From Gonapodya prolifera JEL478 (lineage: Eukaryota > Monoblepharomycota > Monoblepharidomycetes > Monoblepharidales > Gonapodyaceae), in assembly GCA_001574975.1 (NCBI GenBank), contig KQ965734.1, positions 263,971 to 327,970 of the forward strand: a DNA stretch of 64,000 nt, in the 5' to 3' direction. Below, piece after piece: positions 1-11,800 of the stretch (positions within the stretch are counted from its first letter, which is position 1; the number at the start of each line of letters is the position of its first letter). Below the pieces are notes generated by a model. That model did no database searches, was not told the DNA's origin, and saw only the letters and a program-made list of their open reading frames with translations. The position numbers and the translations under genes are program-made.

Positions 1-3000
1 GTCGCCTGAGCTTTCCGGCGCTCCTCCATGGCTCGCAAAAGTGTATCCTGAATGCTCCCAGACCGCGACAGCGGAAGCGGGACTGGGGTGTCTCCGCCGT
101 CAACCGAGCGCACACCAACTGGCGCCAGGCTCGATCTTTTTGCAAAATCGGGCGGGCTAGTCGCCGAATGGGTCGAAGGAATGCTGAGAGTCGCTGGAGC
201 GGAACCAGCCGTTACTTTTGCTGCCAGCGCCGATCCCAGCTCGACGTCGACAACAGTGATACGAATCTCATCTTGGGCAGGTTCGGCCTCCAGTACTCCT
301 TCCACACTTGCTCTCTTCCCCTTTCTTCCCTTTTTGGCCTTCCCGCCTTTCGCTCCATCCGTCTTTCCTTGGGCAGCTTGCACCTCCACCACCGTCTCGG
401 CTGTCACCGGAGTCGTATCGTCACCCCATGACGACGTCCCCCTTCCCGCCCACGACGATGGCCTCTCCGCATTTGACGACAGACTGTCCGCCCACGACGG
501 CAGTCTGTCGCCCCACGATGAGGGTCGCGACGATGACCCTTTCTGTGCGAATTCGGGAGAAAGAGTCCCATCAGCCGGAGACGCATACGGCACCCCTGAT
601 GGAAACCGCGTGGTGGAGATCTTGCCAAGCGGGGAATGAGCAGAACGTGACGGCTTCTGCGAATTCTTCCCTCTCGAAGAATGAGCAGCGGGTGAAGGCT
701 TTAATTGCCGCGGCAAAGGCGGAGATGTGATCACGGCGGGGATAAGTCCATTATTCTTGGATATACGCGCGGTTGGCGGACTGTCGAGGATTCCGGTTGC
801 GTCATCACCCCCACTCGAGGGTGCAAGCACATCTGCTGCCATTGTTTCCGAGCTCACAGGTGAATCTACATCGACCACAGACATTCGAAAGACTGTCTTT
901 TCCGTCCCCATGGACTCAGCGGCACTCTCTCGTTTGGACCTTTTCGTTATCACGGTGAGTGAGCCGGCACGGGCACTCCGATCACTGGTGATGGAGGAAA
1001 CATCCGATTTGTCGTCCGAATGTCGTAGCTGGAGTGTTGCAGGTTGTAGCGATACTGGAAAAAACTCTTTACAGAGGATGACGAACTCACATAAACGGTT
1101 CGGTAAGCAACCAACCCAGCTCCCGCAACCATTCCCAGAACTAGAACACCACCTACAATTATGCCCGCTATGGCGGAAACTGGCAAAACCTGTTCGAATC
1201 GATGGCTTAGTTCACCTGACAATGGGCAAGCATGAAACTTAAAAGTGACATACCCCACCACCTTGTCCCGTCTGCGTGCTCCCCGCCGCCGCCGCTACAC
1301 CCGTCGCTATTGGTCCTGCCGGCTTCCCCTTTGCCAGCATGGTTTCCTTCCAAGCACACATCTGATCTTGTGGCGTCCCGCTACCGACTGAACTTGGATT
1401 CTCCGCAGTGAGTTCGCCATACAGAAGATCCGCGTAGCTTGACGAGACGAGGCTGGATGGCGCAAAGCACGGCTGAGTGACTTGGTCGAACGAAGCGTCC
1501 TGCAGTGCGATGGCGGCGAAGCGGGGGAGCAGACGAAGCCGGGGGACAAAATTGGAGGTGTAAAACGAGGTGACGTTGATGAACGTGTTGGACTGCGACA
1601 GGGTCCGGGGAACAGATATGGTCGGCTGACGGCTCGGCAGTTTGACATCTGCTGCTGCCAGCACTCACGTTCGCTCCGGTGTATTTCTCGTACCCCCACC
1701 CAACATTTGGGAGCTGCACCACAAATGCCATTCCGACAGAGCTGTCCGCGACCCACTTTGCCCACCCATCGACGCTTTTCCAAAACGCGTCCTCTCCCGA
1801 TGCCCACGTGCACGAACTGCCGCGGAGATATGAGATCACGAGGTAGTCGAACTTGGACGGCATCAATGTGAGTAAAGTGCCTGGAGAAGGTCCCAGGAAC
1901 GAGGAGGGGAAGTCGCAGGTTGGGAGGGTAGCTGTGCGGTGGAGATGAGTTGCACGATAGATGTACCGCGGGGGAACGTGAGAAACCGCACCAGAGAGTG
2001 TAAAGTTGGTGGGTCGGCGATAGTACCCGGCCGGGGTGTATAGAGTCAGCCAACTCTGCTGAGGAGGAGTCCAGCCCTGCACCTCCCCGGTTAACACCTT
2101 GTCTGACAATGTGGGCGACTGTGGTGCCCCGCCAGAGGCAACGGAGCCGTTGGTCGCCACAGTTGCATTCTGAGTATTGGTTTGGGCAACCCAAGCTGTA
2201 CCGTTGAATACAGCGGCAACGCCTAAAGAGGTCGAATTTCGTATTGGTCGTTAGTGTGGACTTCTGATAAAGCCGGTGCATGGGCACCAGTACGTCCCGA
2301 GGGGACATACATTGAGCTTCTCAAAACTTACCGGACACATTGGCAACTGTGCCGGACAAAGGTGGCGGGTCTTGGTGATCAAACAGGGCTCGTATAGTGT
2401 TGACAAATGCCCTGTACCCTTCGGGGGATTCCGGAATTCTAGATGAAAGGTGTTAGAAACAAACACAGACAGTGCCAAGGAAAGAAAACCGTTCGCTCAC
2501 GTTATCTCCAAATTAAGTCCGTCGAACACGGCATCGTCAAAAGGTCTCGGTGTATCAAGAAGAGTGCGGTCAAAGAACATTGCATAGATTTGATAGGCGG
2601 AGCGGTTGCCGTCGGACTCTGTAAGAAGACTGAGCGTCTTTGGAGCTGAAGATTTTCGTTGGTTTTGATCGTGAGGGGTTGCCGTTTGAGCGTTGCTGTG
2701 ATGGAAAGCTCACCAAGAGAGAGGACCACACGCTTCCCCAAGCTCTGGCAGTTTTTAACGTCCCTCGCCAGCTCTGCGCAGTGCAAAAGTGTGCTGCCCC
2801 CATATTTCGCCTCGTATCCAGCGTACGCGGTCGTGCAATGCATCGACAAATCCATCGACGGCGCTCCCTTGGTTGCGAAATGGTCCAGGACATATTGAAC
2901 ATGGATGTTTGAATACGAAGCGGATTGGCACACGGATGCGAGAGAGGATTCGGTTTTGGATGCGTCCAGGGAATTAATCCTGTTCTGGCCCCATGTCGCA

Positions 3001-3273
3001 AACAACTGGATTTGGAGTGCGGAGGAAATGATGGCAGTAGAAGGGCCGGCAACGGGCGTTTGCAAATGAGAAAACGATCCGTCATTACACTCAGGAACCT
3101 TGCATGGAAGAAAGCCGGCGTCGTGGGCACAAGTTAATGTTCACCTGAAATGGCAATCGCGGATTCTTTGGAACCGGTGGGACAACGCCGGACACGAGAC
3201 TTGCAAGTGCTGCTAAGAACGCGAGTAGCAGAACGCCGCGTGCTCGGGCTTGCGTTGGTGACGTAGTGCCCAT
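1..3273 (-). CDS. Membrane-anchored GH18 (class III chitinase-like) receptor, probable pseudoenzyme; 3' end outside window
   Basis: Multi-exon minus-strand gene. The ATG at 3273 is chosen over an in-frame ATG at 3384 because a signal peptide follows it directly (hydrophobic GVLLLAFLAALASLVSG). Intron 1 is about 3144-3099. The ectodomain matches class III GH18: ATWGQN near the N-terminus, then CAELARDVKNCQSLGKRVVLSLG (2750-2690), then RPFDDAVFDGLNLEIT (about 2540-2500). The family motif DGxDxDxE reads DGLNLEIT, so the general-acid Glu is Thr and two Asp are Asn and Glu. After the GH18 region comes about 250 residues of extracellular sequence, one TM helix (about 1190-1100, AGIIVGGVLVLGMVAGAGLVAY), an intron about 1090-985, and a Ser/Pro-rich cytoplasmic tail of more than 300 residues open to position 1. 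A role as a chitin or glycan sensor is inference; the fold and missing catalytic residue are seen. Confidence 0.8.
400..545 (-). repeat. SSW-type short peptide repeats in the cytoplasmic tail of the GH18-like protein
   Basis: In the reading frame of the receptor tail (codons with low coordinate divisible by three) the protein carries four or more degenerate copies of a Ser-Ser/Pro-Trp-Gly/Ala-Asp/Gly unit: PSSWGDR, LPSWADS, PSSWAGR, TSSWGDD. Regular Trp in an otherwise low-complexity Ser/Pro tail could form a binding site; no known domain is recognised. Confidence 0.6.
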
Positions 3274-4142
3274 GAGTGCGACGGATGGCTCCCTGGCCGT
3301 TGTACATTCAGTCCGCGTCAGGGATGCAAGGGAAAAAGAGGCAACGAAGGTGCCCGCTTTTGGATTTATTATTTTCATTTCCATTTCCCATGCTCCACCG
3401 TCTCTCTTTCTCTCGCATACATATGCCGTGAGTACAGGTTGGGCGTGATGGATTGTACTCGGGGAAGTTAGGCCAGCGAGAGGAGAGCGGAAGGACTGAA
3501 CGCGGGCGAGATGATCATCTATCTGCCTCTACGCTGACATGTACAAGTCAATGCAATTGAATTCAGAGAGGAAAGGGGCGCTCCGGTTGACAAAACAGAG
3601 CTTGACGTGGCTTCAAGGGCATCCCCCGTTCCCCCATCTCGCTCTCGGTTGGCAGTGTGCAAAGGTCCTTTAAGTTTGCAGTCTGCATTTGTATACATAG
3701 TCTATATCGACGGTGGTCCTCTTCATATGTAATGTGGTCAACAAACTGACAAACTGTGCCACTACCGTAGCCAACTTGACGATGTGAGCTCAAGGGCATG
3801 CTAGCAAGTGATGCAATTCCATGTTAACGAACAGGTTAGAAAGTATGGACGCACGTAAGCGCAAACCTGCTGTTTCATAGTGCCGCATGTGGCGCTCGCT
3901 GGGTGGCTCCATCAGGTACAACAGCCGATGCCAAGACATCGATTTGTCGGTGCCTTCTCCGTCCCCATTCGCACCCACTTTTCCTTCGTGCCTTCATCCT
4001 TCTCCCTCCGCACCTTTCTCGTCCCATCACCAACCGCGTTCCACTCCATCATCGCTGCCCTCGATCTCGCCCTGAACGCCCTTCACCCCTTCTCTCCACA
4101 TCGCTCTCTTAACACACATCCTACTCTTTACCCAAAACAGCA
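3274..4142. promoter_or_regulatory. Divergent intergenic region shared by the GH18-like and LRR-SH3 receptor genes
   Basis: About 870 bp separate the two divergent start codons. No convincing ORF lies inside. The 180 bp before the plus-strand ATG are strongly C/T-rich, as is common for 5' leaders in this window. A shared regulatory region is inferred from geometry only; I did not identify a specific binding site. Confidence 0.4.
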
Positions 4143-7100
4143 ATGGAATTCCTCCTTTTCTGTGTTGTCATCATCGCGACCCTCGTTGGCACGTCCTCTG
4201 CCCAAAGCCCTTCCGATTGTCCGGCCATTATCTCCGCACTCAGTGCTTCACGTGCGCCCATCACGAATCGGCAAGCCGCGGACTGCTGTCAGTATCTTTG
4301 GGAATCCACAACGGACCGGGGAGATCCAGCATATTACAGGTTCGCGGGTCGTGGAACTGGAACCACGAAGGAGTTGCATAACCACACTTCATTTTCAGGA
4401 ACTATGTACAGTGCGCGGGCGGAAGGGTCACCATGGTACAGCTGTCGAATCTTCAGGTTGGGTCGTTGAGGTATGTTGTCTCTTCGTTTCTCGGCCTTCC
4501 AGTATTGCCGATTCCTCTTGCCATGCCAAAGCTACTTCCAAAACCTCACGGAGCTGCAATACCTCTGGCTCCACAACGCGTCGCTATCTGGCCCCTTACC
4601 ATCATGGCTTCCCACGTTGACCAAGCTCGGCAGCTTGGGGTTGGAGTGGGCATCGCGCTTTCGTTCCCGTCTCCATCGCCGTCGCGTTCACCGTCCGCAT
4701 CTCTTCGCAACGATGTCAGGATAAATGCCATGAACGGAACAACCGATTTGATCGGCCAACTACCAAACCTTACGATCATGTGGGTCGTCGTTTTGCATCC
4801 TGCATCACTACATCAGCGATCGCAATTGAATTCTCCGCAGATCCCTATCTGATAACACATTTTCGGGGAATCCAACATGGATTGCAGCGCCATCTGGACA
4901 AAAAGAGATGTAGGTACATCTGAGAACGCACTGAATCGACGTTGCACTCACTTGCATTTCCCATCCCAGTTACCTGGATCACAACCGCTTTGTATGTCCT
5001 TTACTTCAGCGACGCATGCCTTCCCCCTAGCGTGACAACTTCTCGAAACTTGTAGACCGGCCCAGTCCCTGACTTTTCCGGTGTCACCACTCTGACCAAC
5101 CTGAATCTAGCGTTTAATAATTTCTCGGGATCGCTGCCGTCGTTTGATCGGCTGACCGAGCTCGTCGCATTGTGAGCGGTTGCGTTGTCATCTGCGTGAC
5201 CCGAGCGGCTACTGAACCAACCGCGCATTCTAGTTTCGCGAACGGAAACCAACTGACAGGTGACTTAGCAACAATGGTTCGAAAGCGATCGTCTCGCCGC
5301 CGAGCTTAACGTGCATCAAACCGTCAGGGTCGATTCTCAGTCTCTCGCGGAGCACAAAGCTGTTCAACGTAAGTTTTCCATTTCGCTCTCGCTCTCACTC
5401 GAATTCTCATTTAAACCGAATTCTTCGGCTGACAGTTTCAAGCACCCAACAACCAGCTAACTGGTTCTCTACCTGATCTGTCGAACAATCCGCGGATGCG
5501 TTATTTGTGGGTTCTAGTTTCCAAAACTGCTTTGAACGAGACGTAAATCCAACATTCGGTGGGACCGCTATCGACTCAGCGACGTAGGGAAGAACCCCCG
5601 TATTAGCGGCGCTATCCCCGCTTCGTTTTTCCAGCTCGGGGGGCTGATGGGACTGACCTTAAGTGGCACGAATGTGTCCGGCACCGTTGGGGACGGGCTG
5701 GGTACCATGAGAAGTTTGATCAAGATTGATCTCAGCAACACGGCAATCAGCGGTACACTGTAAGTTTATGGGTGTAAAACCCGCTGAACCGGTGTAAAAA
5801 CTCTCTTTTAGGCCCGACCTCAGCGGACTCGCAAACATGACAGATTTGTAAGGCTCCTCGGTCTAGTCTTGATCCCTCCTTATTGTTACGTTTTCTCCTA
5901 AAGCGACGTATCCAATACCGCATTGACTGGTCCACTGTTACTTAACAAGTAAGTCCACGTACCTTAGCTTCGACGGGACAACTCTCAAAGTTGGTACAAC
6001 GCATCGACTGTAACAGAAATGCAGTTGCGCACTTGTGCGCTGTATCAGGCACAAAACTGTGTATACCAAGCATCAGCTTAGACAGTCTTCCACATTCGTG
6101 TCTGGAAAATGGCGGAGCGCAACTCGCCTCGTGCCCCCCTACTGCAACCGCCAAGGCAAGTTCACCGACGTCAAACGCAAGTATTTCAGACGCGACACAG
6201 CGCGTTGGAGGTGGAAGCACCGGAAATACTCCCCTTGCGGCGATCTTGTGGAGTGTCGCAGGTGACTCCCAGCTAGATTGCGATGCGAAGTATTGAAGAT
6301 TCTTACGGAGGTTCTTTCCACCATATCATCAAGGTTGTGTGGTCGCTATCGCAATACTTGGTGGATTCTTTCTTTACCGTCGTCGACCAAGGAAGCTACA
6401 ATCGCAGCACTTACGCCCCGATGGTGGGGCGCCGCTCGCTCCAAATCAAGCGTGGAACCCATCCACCTACATCGCGACTTTTAAGAGCAACCTTCCCTCT
6501 TCTGCAATTGCAACTCAAAAATCTGTCGGGAGCCAGGATGGACAATCGGAAACCTCGACCACCACCATTTCGACAAAAGTGAACGATATATTCATGGCAA
6601 CGGAGAGGTTTTTGGCACTTCAGGCTGATGAGATCTCGTGCGAAGTGGGACAGAAGATATTTGTTGGTGAACTGTTCGCTGATGAGTGGTGCAGAGCTTT
6701 CAATCTGGACACGAAACAGACTGGTCGGTAGCAAATTATGCACTCGAAACTGTGTTCTGACGTCATTTTTTGCTGTTTGCAGGGATGATTCCCTTCATGA
6801 TCTTGGTGCCTGCGAGCAGTGCAAATTATGCAATGCTGGCAAAGTCGATGCTTCTTTCTGGCCGATCTCGGGTTTCTGAGCACACACCGAGAACACAAAG
6901 TGTGAGCTTTCCGTCGCTGCCAAATAAAGCCGGTGGGTACATGCTTAGATCACAGAAAACTCTAAACTGAAGGTCAGCCACGTCTGCACCCTCGCAGCAC
7001 TTGAGAGCCTGAAGAAGCTCTTTTCCAACGGTGACATAAATATCGAACAGTACTATGCTGCAACGGTGGCTCTCGGTATTGATCGGGATTCCGGCATCAT

Positions 7101-7512
7101 CGGCGTGACACGAGGGTCACCTTCGCGGACAATTTCGTCAGGGTCGGGGTCGGGATTGGGGTCGAGACGGATGAAAACGATGTCACCTTCTGGAAATCGC
7201 TCGGCGTCTGCAGGCAGTCGCGAGGAACTATCCCAAAGCTTTCCCCACCTCGTAATGGCGTATCAGGATTACCCTGTTTCCTCCCCATCCGATGCCCACA
7301 GTGGATTACTTGCGTCGCGATATACTCCTAACTCTCAACTACAATACCCGCAGCCAGCAATGTCGGCTTCTCGTGAAATGAGTTCCAGGCGGTCGATGGG
7401 AGGGCGCTCAAATGAGGACAGCGACATATGTGTTGTGCTTCCCTTGGGATATGCCGATACAATGGAGCTTCACAACAAACGCAAATGGAACCAGAACGGG
7501 GGTCCTTGGTGA
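4143..7512 (+). CDS. LRR receptor-like protein: signal peptide, LRRs, TM helix, cytoplasmic SH3 domain
   Basis: Multi-exon plus-strand gene from ATG 4143 to TGA ending 7512. It opens with a signal peptide (FLLFCVVIIATLVGTSSAQ). Plant-type LRRs follow across many short exons: NLTELQYLWLHNASLSGPLP (4524-4585), LTNLNLAFNNFSGSLP (5095-5140), APNNQLTGSLPDLSNNP (5445-5500), ISGAIPASFFQLGGLMGL (5605-5655), SLIKIDLSNTAISGTLPDL (5710-5822). A Cys-containing stalk (5990-6130) precedes a TM helix, GCVVAIAILGGFFLYRRR (about 6333-6390). The intracellular part holds an SH3 domain (6595-6815): the end of one exon reads DEISCEVGQKIFVGELFADEW and continues after an intron into MIPFMILVP. A Ser-rich tail ends at 7512. 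This resembles receptor-like proteins but signals through an SH3 domain rather than a kinase. Exact splice sites are partly uncertain; the SH3 exon appears to use a weak donor in CTG|GTCGG. Confidence 0.78.
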
Positions 7513-8893
7513 CGTCAGAGCGATGTACATTGTTTGGAAAGCTTTATTGGTCCTTTTCCATTATTTTTGTTTTGAGCATGTCGCAACTTTCTATTTTGTT
7601 TCATCTTGCACTCTGGATTCTAATATTATGTTAACTTCGTCCACGCCGGGGGGCTCACAAACATAAGAGAGCACAAGTGTCCCCGACACGCTTTACATGT
7701 ATCATTTGCTCCACCGCGTCGCCTGACACACATCTTCTCATCCACCAACACCGCTATCCTGCACCACCAGGCACTTTTTCAACCTGACTTGCTTCTTCCA
7801 CCTCTCCCACACTCGCGCCGAAAGAAGGTGGACAATTTCATGAGAGCTTGGAAGAGTTCGAGAGAGTGCACCGGCTTCCCTATTAGTACTAAGTTGTATT
7901 GAGATCTATTGAAACCACCAAAATGTACTCACTTTGGTAGTCCAAGTTGGAGATTTCTCAAGGCTTCAGGCTTCCTCATACTAGCTTGTTCAAAGACTGG
8001 GTAAAAATTAACACACAAAACCCATTTGAGATCTCTTTGAACAGATAGAAATATAAGCGACTCACATCACAGCCCTTTCCCATTAAATAGCTCCAGTCTC
8101 GACTGCAGTCCCTTCCTCCCGAGTAGCTCGATCTGTCCCGTCGCCCCATTTCGGTCGTCGGTTGGTTCCACGCCGCAAATCATACGGAAGGAGCGCACCC
8201 TCCAACAGGAAAGTGACAAGCCAACTAGGACCTCGACGCGGTCCCTTCCTCCCGAGTAGGACTCTGTGCGCGGCTGGTACGAGCGCTGATGTTGAAATGT
8301 CGTCCTTCGTCAAACAACAGGTTAAAAGACTCACCATGGGTTCCATTGGGCCGGACAGGTTTGCAAAAGCCTTGCTATGTTGTTGAAAAGTGTCTGACGA
8401 AGAGGGAAAGAGAAACGGACCGGTTACCGACGGAAACGAAAAGTTGTGAAATGGAACAGAAACTCACAAGGGCGTTGATGAGGTGCCTAATGGCGGCTTT
8501 ACATAAAAGAAAAGTTGTGCAGCATATCTTTTGAAGGAGAGAGAAAAGAGCGGTCAGATCCGGTGCAGACCGAACACTGCCGAGACAAACACGAACCTGA
8601 ACGCACGGCGCAGTGTCGCGTATCGCCTGTGACGGGCAATCGTGACCTCTGCTGAGCCAGACATGAGTTTGCCGGTTGATGAATGCTCGAAAGCTCAAAA
8701 GTGGGTTGCTGGCCTTAGCAAGTAGTTTATCCAGCTGACCACTGAACCTTTTTGAAACCCTTCAGTTGTGCGATTAATGTTCTAACAACACTAACCATAT
8801 GTTTTCCGCCGTTTTGTAAAGTAACACCAGTTCCTACGTTTTGCCCAATTCTAATCATGCGGCTATGTCCCAAAACCTAAGGCGGGCTCTGGA
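7513..8893. other. Intergenic, no gene recognised; contains a 19-bp direct repeat
   Basis: ORFs in this 1.4 kb are short, overlap on both strands and resemble no family I know. Downstream ends of two convergent genes (LRR-SH3 and the SNF2-RING gene) flank it. The only structure noted is the perfect direct repeat GTCCCTTCCTCCCGAGTAG at 8108-8126 and 8241-8259. Confidence 0.5.
8108..8259. repeat. Perfect 19-bp direct repeat, 133 bp apart
   Basis: GTCCCTTCCTCCCGAGTAG occurs at 8108-8126 and again at 8241-8259. The sequence between and beyond the copies is not obviously repeated. Purpose unknown; it could be a remnant of a larger duplication. Confidence 0.7.
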
Positions 8894-11800
8894 TCACATA
8901 TGTCCCATGCAAAAGCAAGCAGCTCGCTCACTGTTCAGCTCAAAGAGGTTAAGGACTTCGCGTTTTGTCCAAATTTCCCTTTCGCCCAATCCAACGAAGT
9001 TGCTACTTCCTTCCACTCGCTTCCCCCACTCTGTCCTGTTCTTTTCGATTTCAAGAATCTTCGGCTCGACGGTATTTTTTGTAACAAAGCGAACAACCGT
9101 TGTCGGTCGCTTTTGGCCAATCCTAATTACACAGAAAAGTGAGTCGATTGACAATTATCGATAAGACGTACGAACAAAGTGGTTGGGGCAAACCTACCTC
9201 ACAATCCGACCTATTGCTTGCTTCTCCAATGCGACATTTGGGGAGGGCTCCAAAAGTTACACGACGTTACAGCAGGTCAGTGTGAGTCCGGACGCGCCGC
9301 CCTCTGCATTCGGCAAGGAGATAAGAATGCAACGAGTAACTGGACCATTTTTTATTGCCTCCGGTGCTGCTCGCCGATTGTCGTTCTTCTTTGTGGTGAA
9401 ATCGACGTTCTTAATACCATTCTGAGTCAAAGAGTGACAAACGAATGAAAGCATCGGCGCCCAGTTGGAGAAAACAACAGCCTTCAGTTGAATGTGCATT
9501 GGTGTTTAATCATTCTTTTCTTCATCCTTTGCATCGCTTGAAGTTACAACTCACTTTCATGTCGACATCATTTGAACTTCTTTGCTTGATGTCAGCGATA
9601 AGTGCACAGATCTTTGATCCCTAGTCTTTGAAAGGCCATCAGAAACGTTAAATAAAGTCTTTGATGCCTCGCGGCATAGACTTACCACCAAGTGTCGCTC
9701 TTTTGTTAGCAAACGTCTGCACAAGCTCTTCTGGGAAGAGGCAGCCACATTTCCTTCCTCTTGCTCGCTCAAAGGCACAACTTCGCCTTCGACAATGTGC
9801 CGGCGACAACTATAACACCACCATTTATGCTCTTGCAGCCTCCTTGGCCATTCCGCTTTTATTTACTAGGGGCACTCTGCTTTTTCTTCAGTGCCGGGAG
9901 AATACTAGGACACTTTGAGTTGAGAAACCAGCCAGGTTTGAGTTGCGATACACAATTTTACCCACCACATAGCACAGACCTTTGTTGTACAGCACGGCAA
10001 AAGGACAGGGCTCTCAAACGGTTCTGATATGACGTCTGTGAGCTCAGTACGATCTGGAAGCTTGCCCTCTCGTTGACTCACCAAAACAGAGACTGCAGCA
10101 TTTGACATCCTCGGTCTCATCTATTTCCTGTTTCTTCTCTTTGCCTTTCCCATCATTGCTTGGTGCCACATCCGCTTTTCGGCAGGATAAATGACGGACT
10201 TGCGCTTGTAGCTTCGCCAAATCGTTCGCACGAAGATTGACAGAGTCCCTAATAGCGGGAAGAGAACGCCTTGGAACACGATAGTCTGGTCAACGAGAGA
10301 AATGTTTCCGCGAAAAATTTGATGACAAGTCTCGCTTCAATTGATAGTTCACCTTCATTATCCTCATTGGAAACATATTTGTAGTCATAATAACGAAGTC
10401 TGATATCGTCAAAGTGCGGTGACACTTGCCCAATATTAAGGAAGTCAATGAGCATCTTGCCCGCCACTTGTGAATCCCAAGTTTTCAATTGTTGAACTAC
10501 TTGCCATTTGAGCTTGAGCCAAGGAAACATATTAGGGAATTCTACCCTTTTCACTTCACAGTTTGCGGGAATCGGTTTGTGTATGCAGAAGAATTGATCG
10601 GAAAACTCACCCATTTGTTAATAGCAGTAGGTCCACCAACTTCATTCATGACGACATTCAATTTCAAAATAGCCTCATGCAGAAACTTCACGATTTGCTC
10701 GGCTGATACCACAGCAGATCCACACTTCTCTCGCTGAAGTCCAAATGATAGCAGCAACACCTCACGTATCCAATCAGCCACTTTTTGGTTGGCATTAGCT
10801 TTTGCTTGTGTCAGCATTATCGACAGAATTTCACTGAGCGGCAATGGCTCTCGTGATTTGCAACCTGTGCGTTGTCACATATTTGCCGCAACATTAGAAG
10901 AGAGGGCGCAACAAAACTAGACACTTTGTCATTCTTCCAATGTCAAAGCTGCAATTCATTTTGCCTCATTAAAGGGTTTCAAACGGAAGGGATCAAATGT
11001 CCATACCTTATTCTTGATGTTTTCTTGTTCTGCCAACAATGAAGCATCATAGAATAGCTGTTCTATTGGCGATAGAACACACTCTATGGTTTCAAATGAT
11101 GGGTCAGGTAGCTGGACCTCCTGTTCAATATCGCGTTTTGAATTTCGCCACATAAAACGTCGAAGATAGAGTGCGAGTCTATTGCTCTCTGGTTCTTGTG
11201 CACAAAGCCAAGGAGTTAGCATCATGTCCTTCAGCACCCTTGTTTTGGTAAATGGCCCGTGCTCCAAGAATCTAACAGTTCCACCAATATCAGATAATTG
11301 ACTTGAAATGGGTGTGCCCTGCTTTCGTGTGTTAAGTGGATCACAGTCTGTACAAAATGCTCTGATACTAACTGTTATCAACCAGTCATTCTCTTTCTTC
11401 AGCTGTGCAATCCGAACGGTCAGTGCAGCATTCCGTTTAGCCATGATTTGAGCCTCATCGACTCCAATCCTCCAGAAACGAATTTCCTTGAGCGGGCTCG
11501 TAAAGTCTTTCCTTTTAGGATCAAGGTCACTTCGAATGGCTGACAACATACAGATGTTAATAAAGTCTTTGAAATCTCCCAAACTCAGGCCCATCGCCTA
11601 CCGTCATATGTCATCAGCAATACATCAGCAACCTTAAACACATCAAGTACGGCGTCCATCGATGTGAATGACTCCTCGCTAATGATTTGATGAACAAATT
11701 TGCGGTGAGCTGAATCATGACAGCAATATGTTCACGAACTCACTGCCCGTGTCTTTTGATCACATACTTCGCCCCACATTTCTTTCCCTTTCCTTTGTAC

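Noticed and set aside
52-639. Plus-strand open frame of 195 codons at the left edge
   Set aside because: It is the antisense shadow of the Ser/Pro-rich receptor tail; the minus frame joins to the TM exon by good splice sites.
8841-9499. Plus-strand ORFs of 80-107 codons
   Set aside because: Antisense of helicase C exons of the SNF2 gene.
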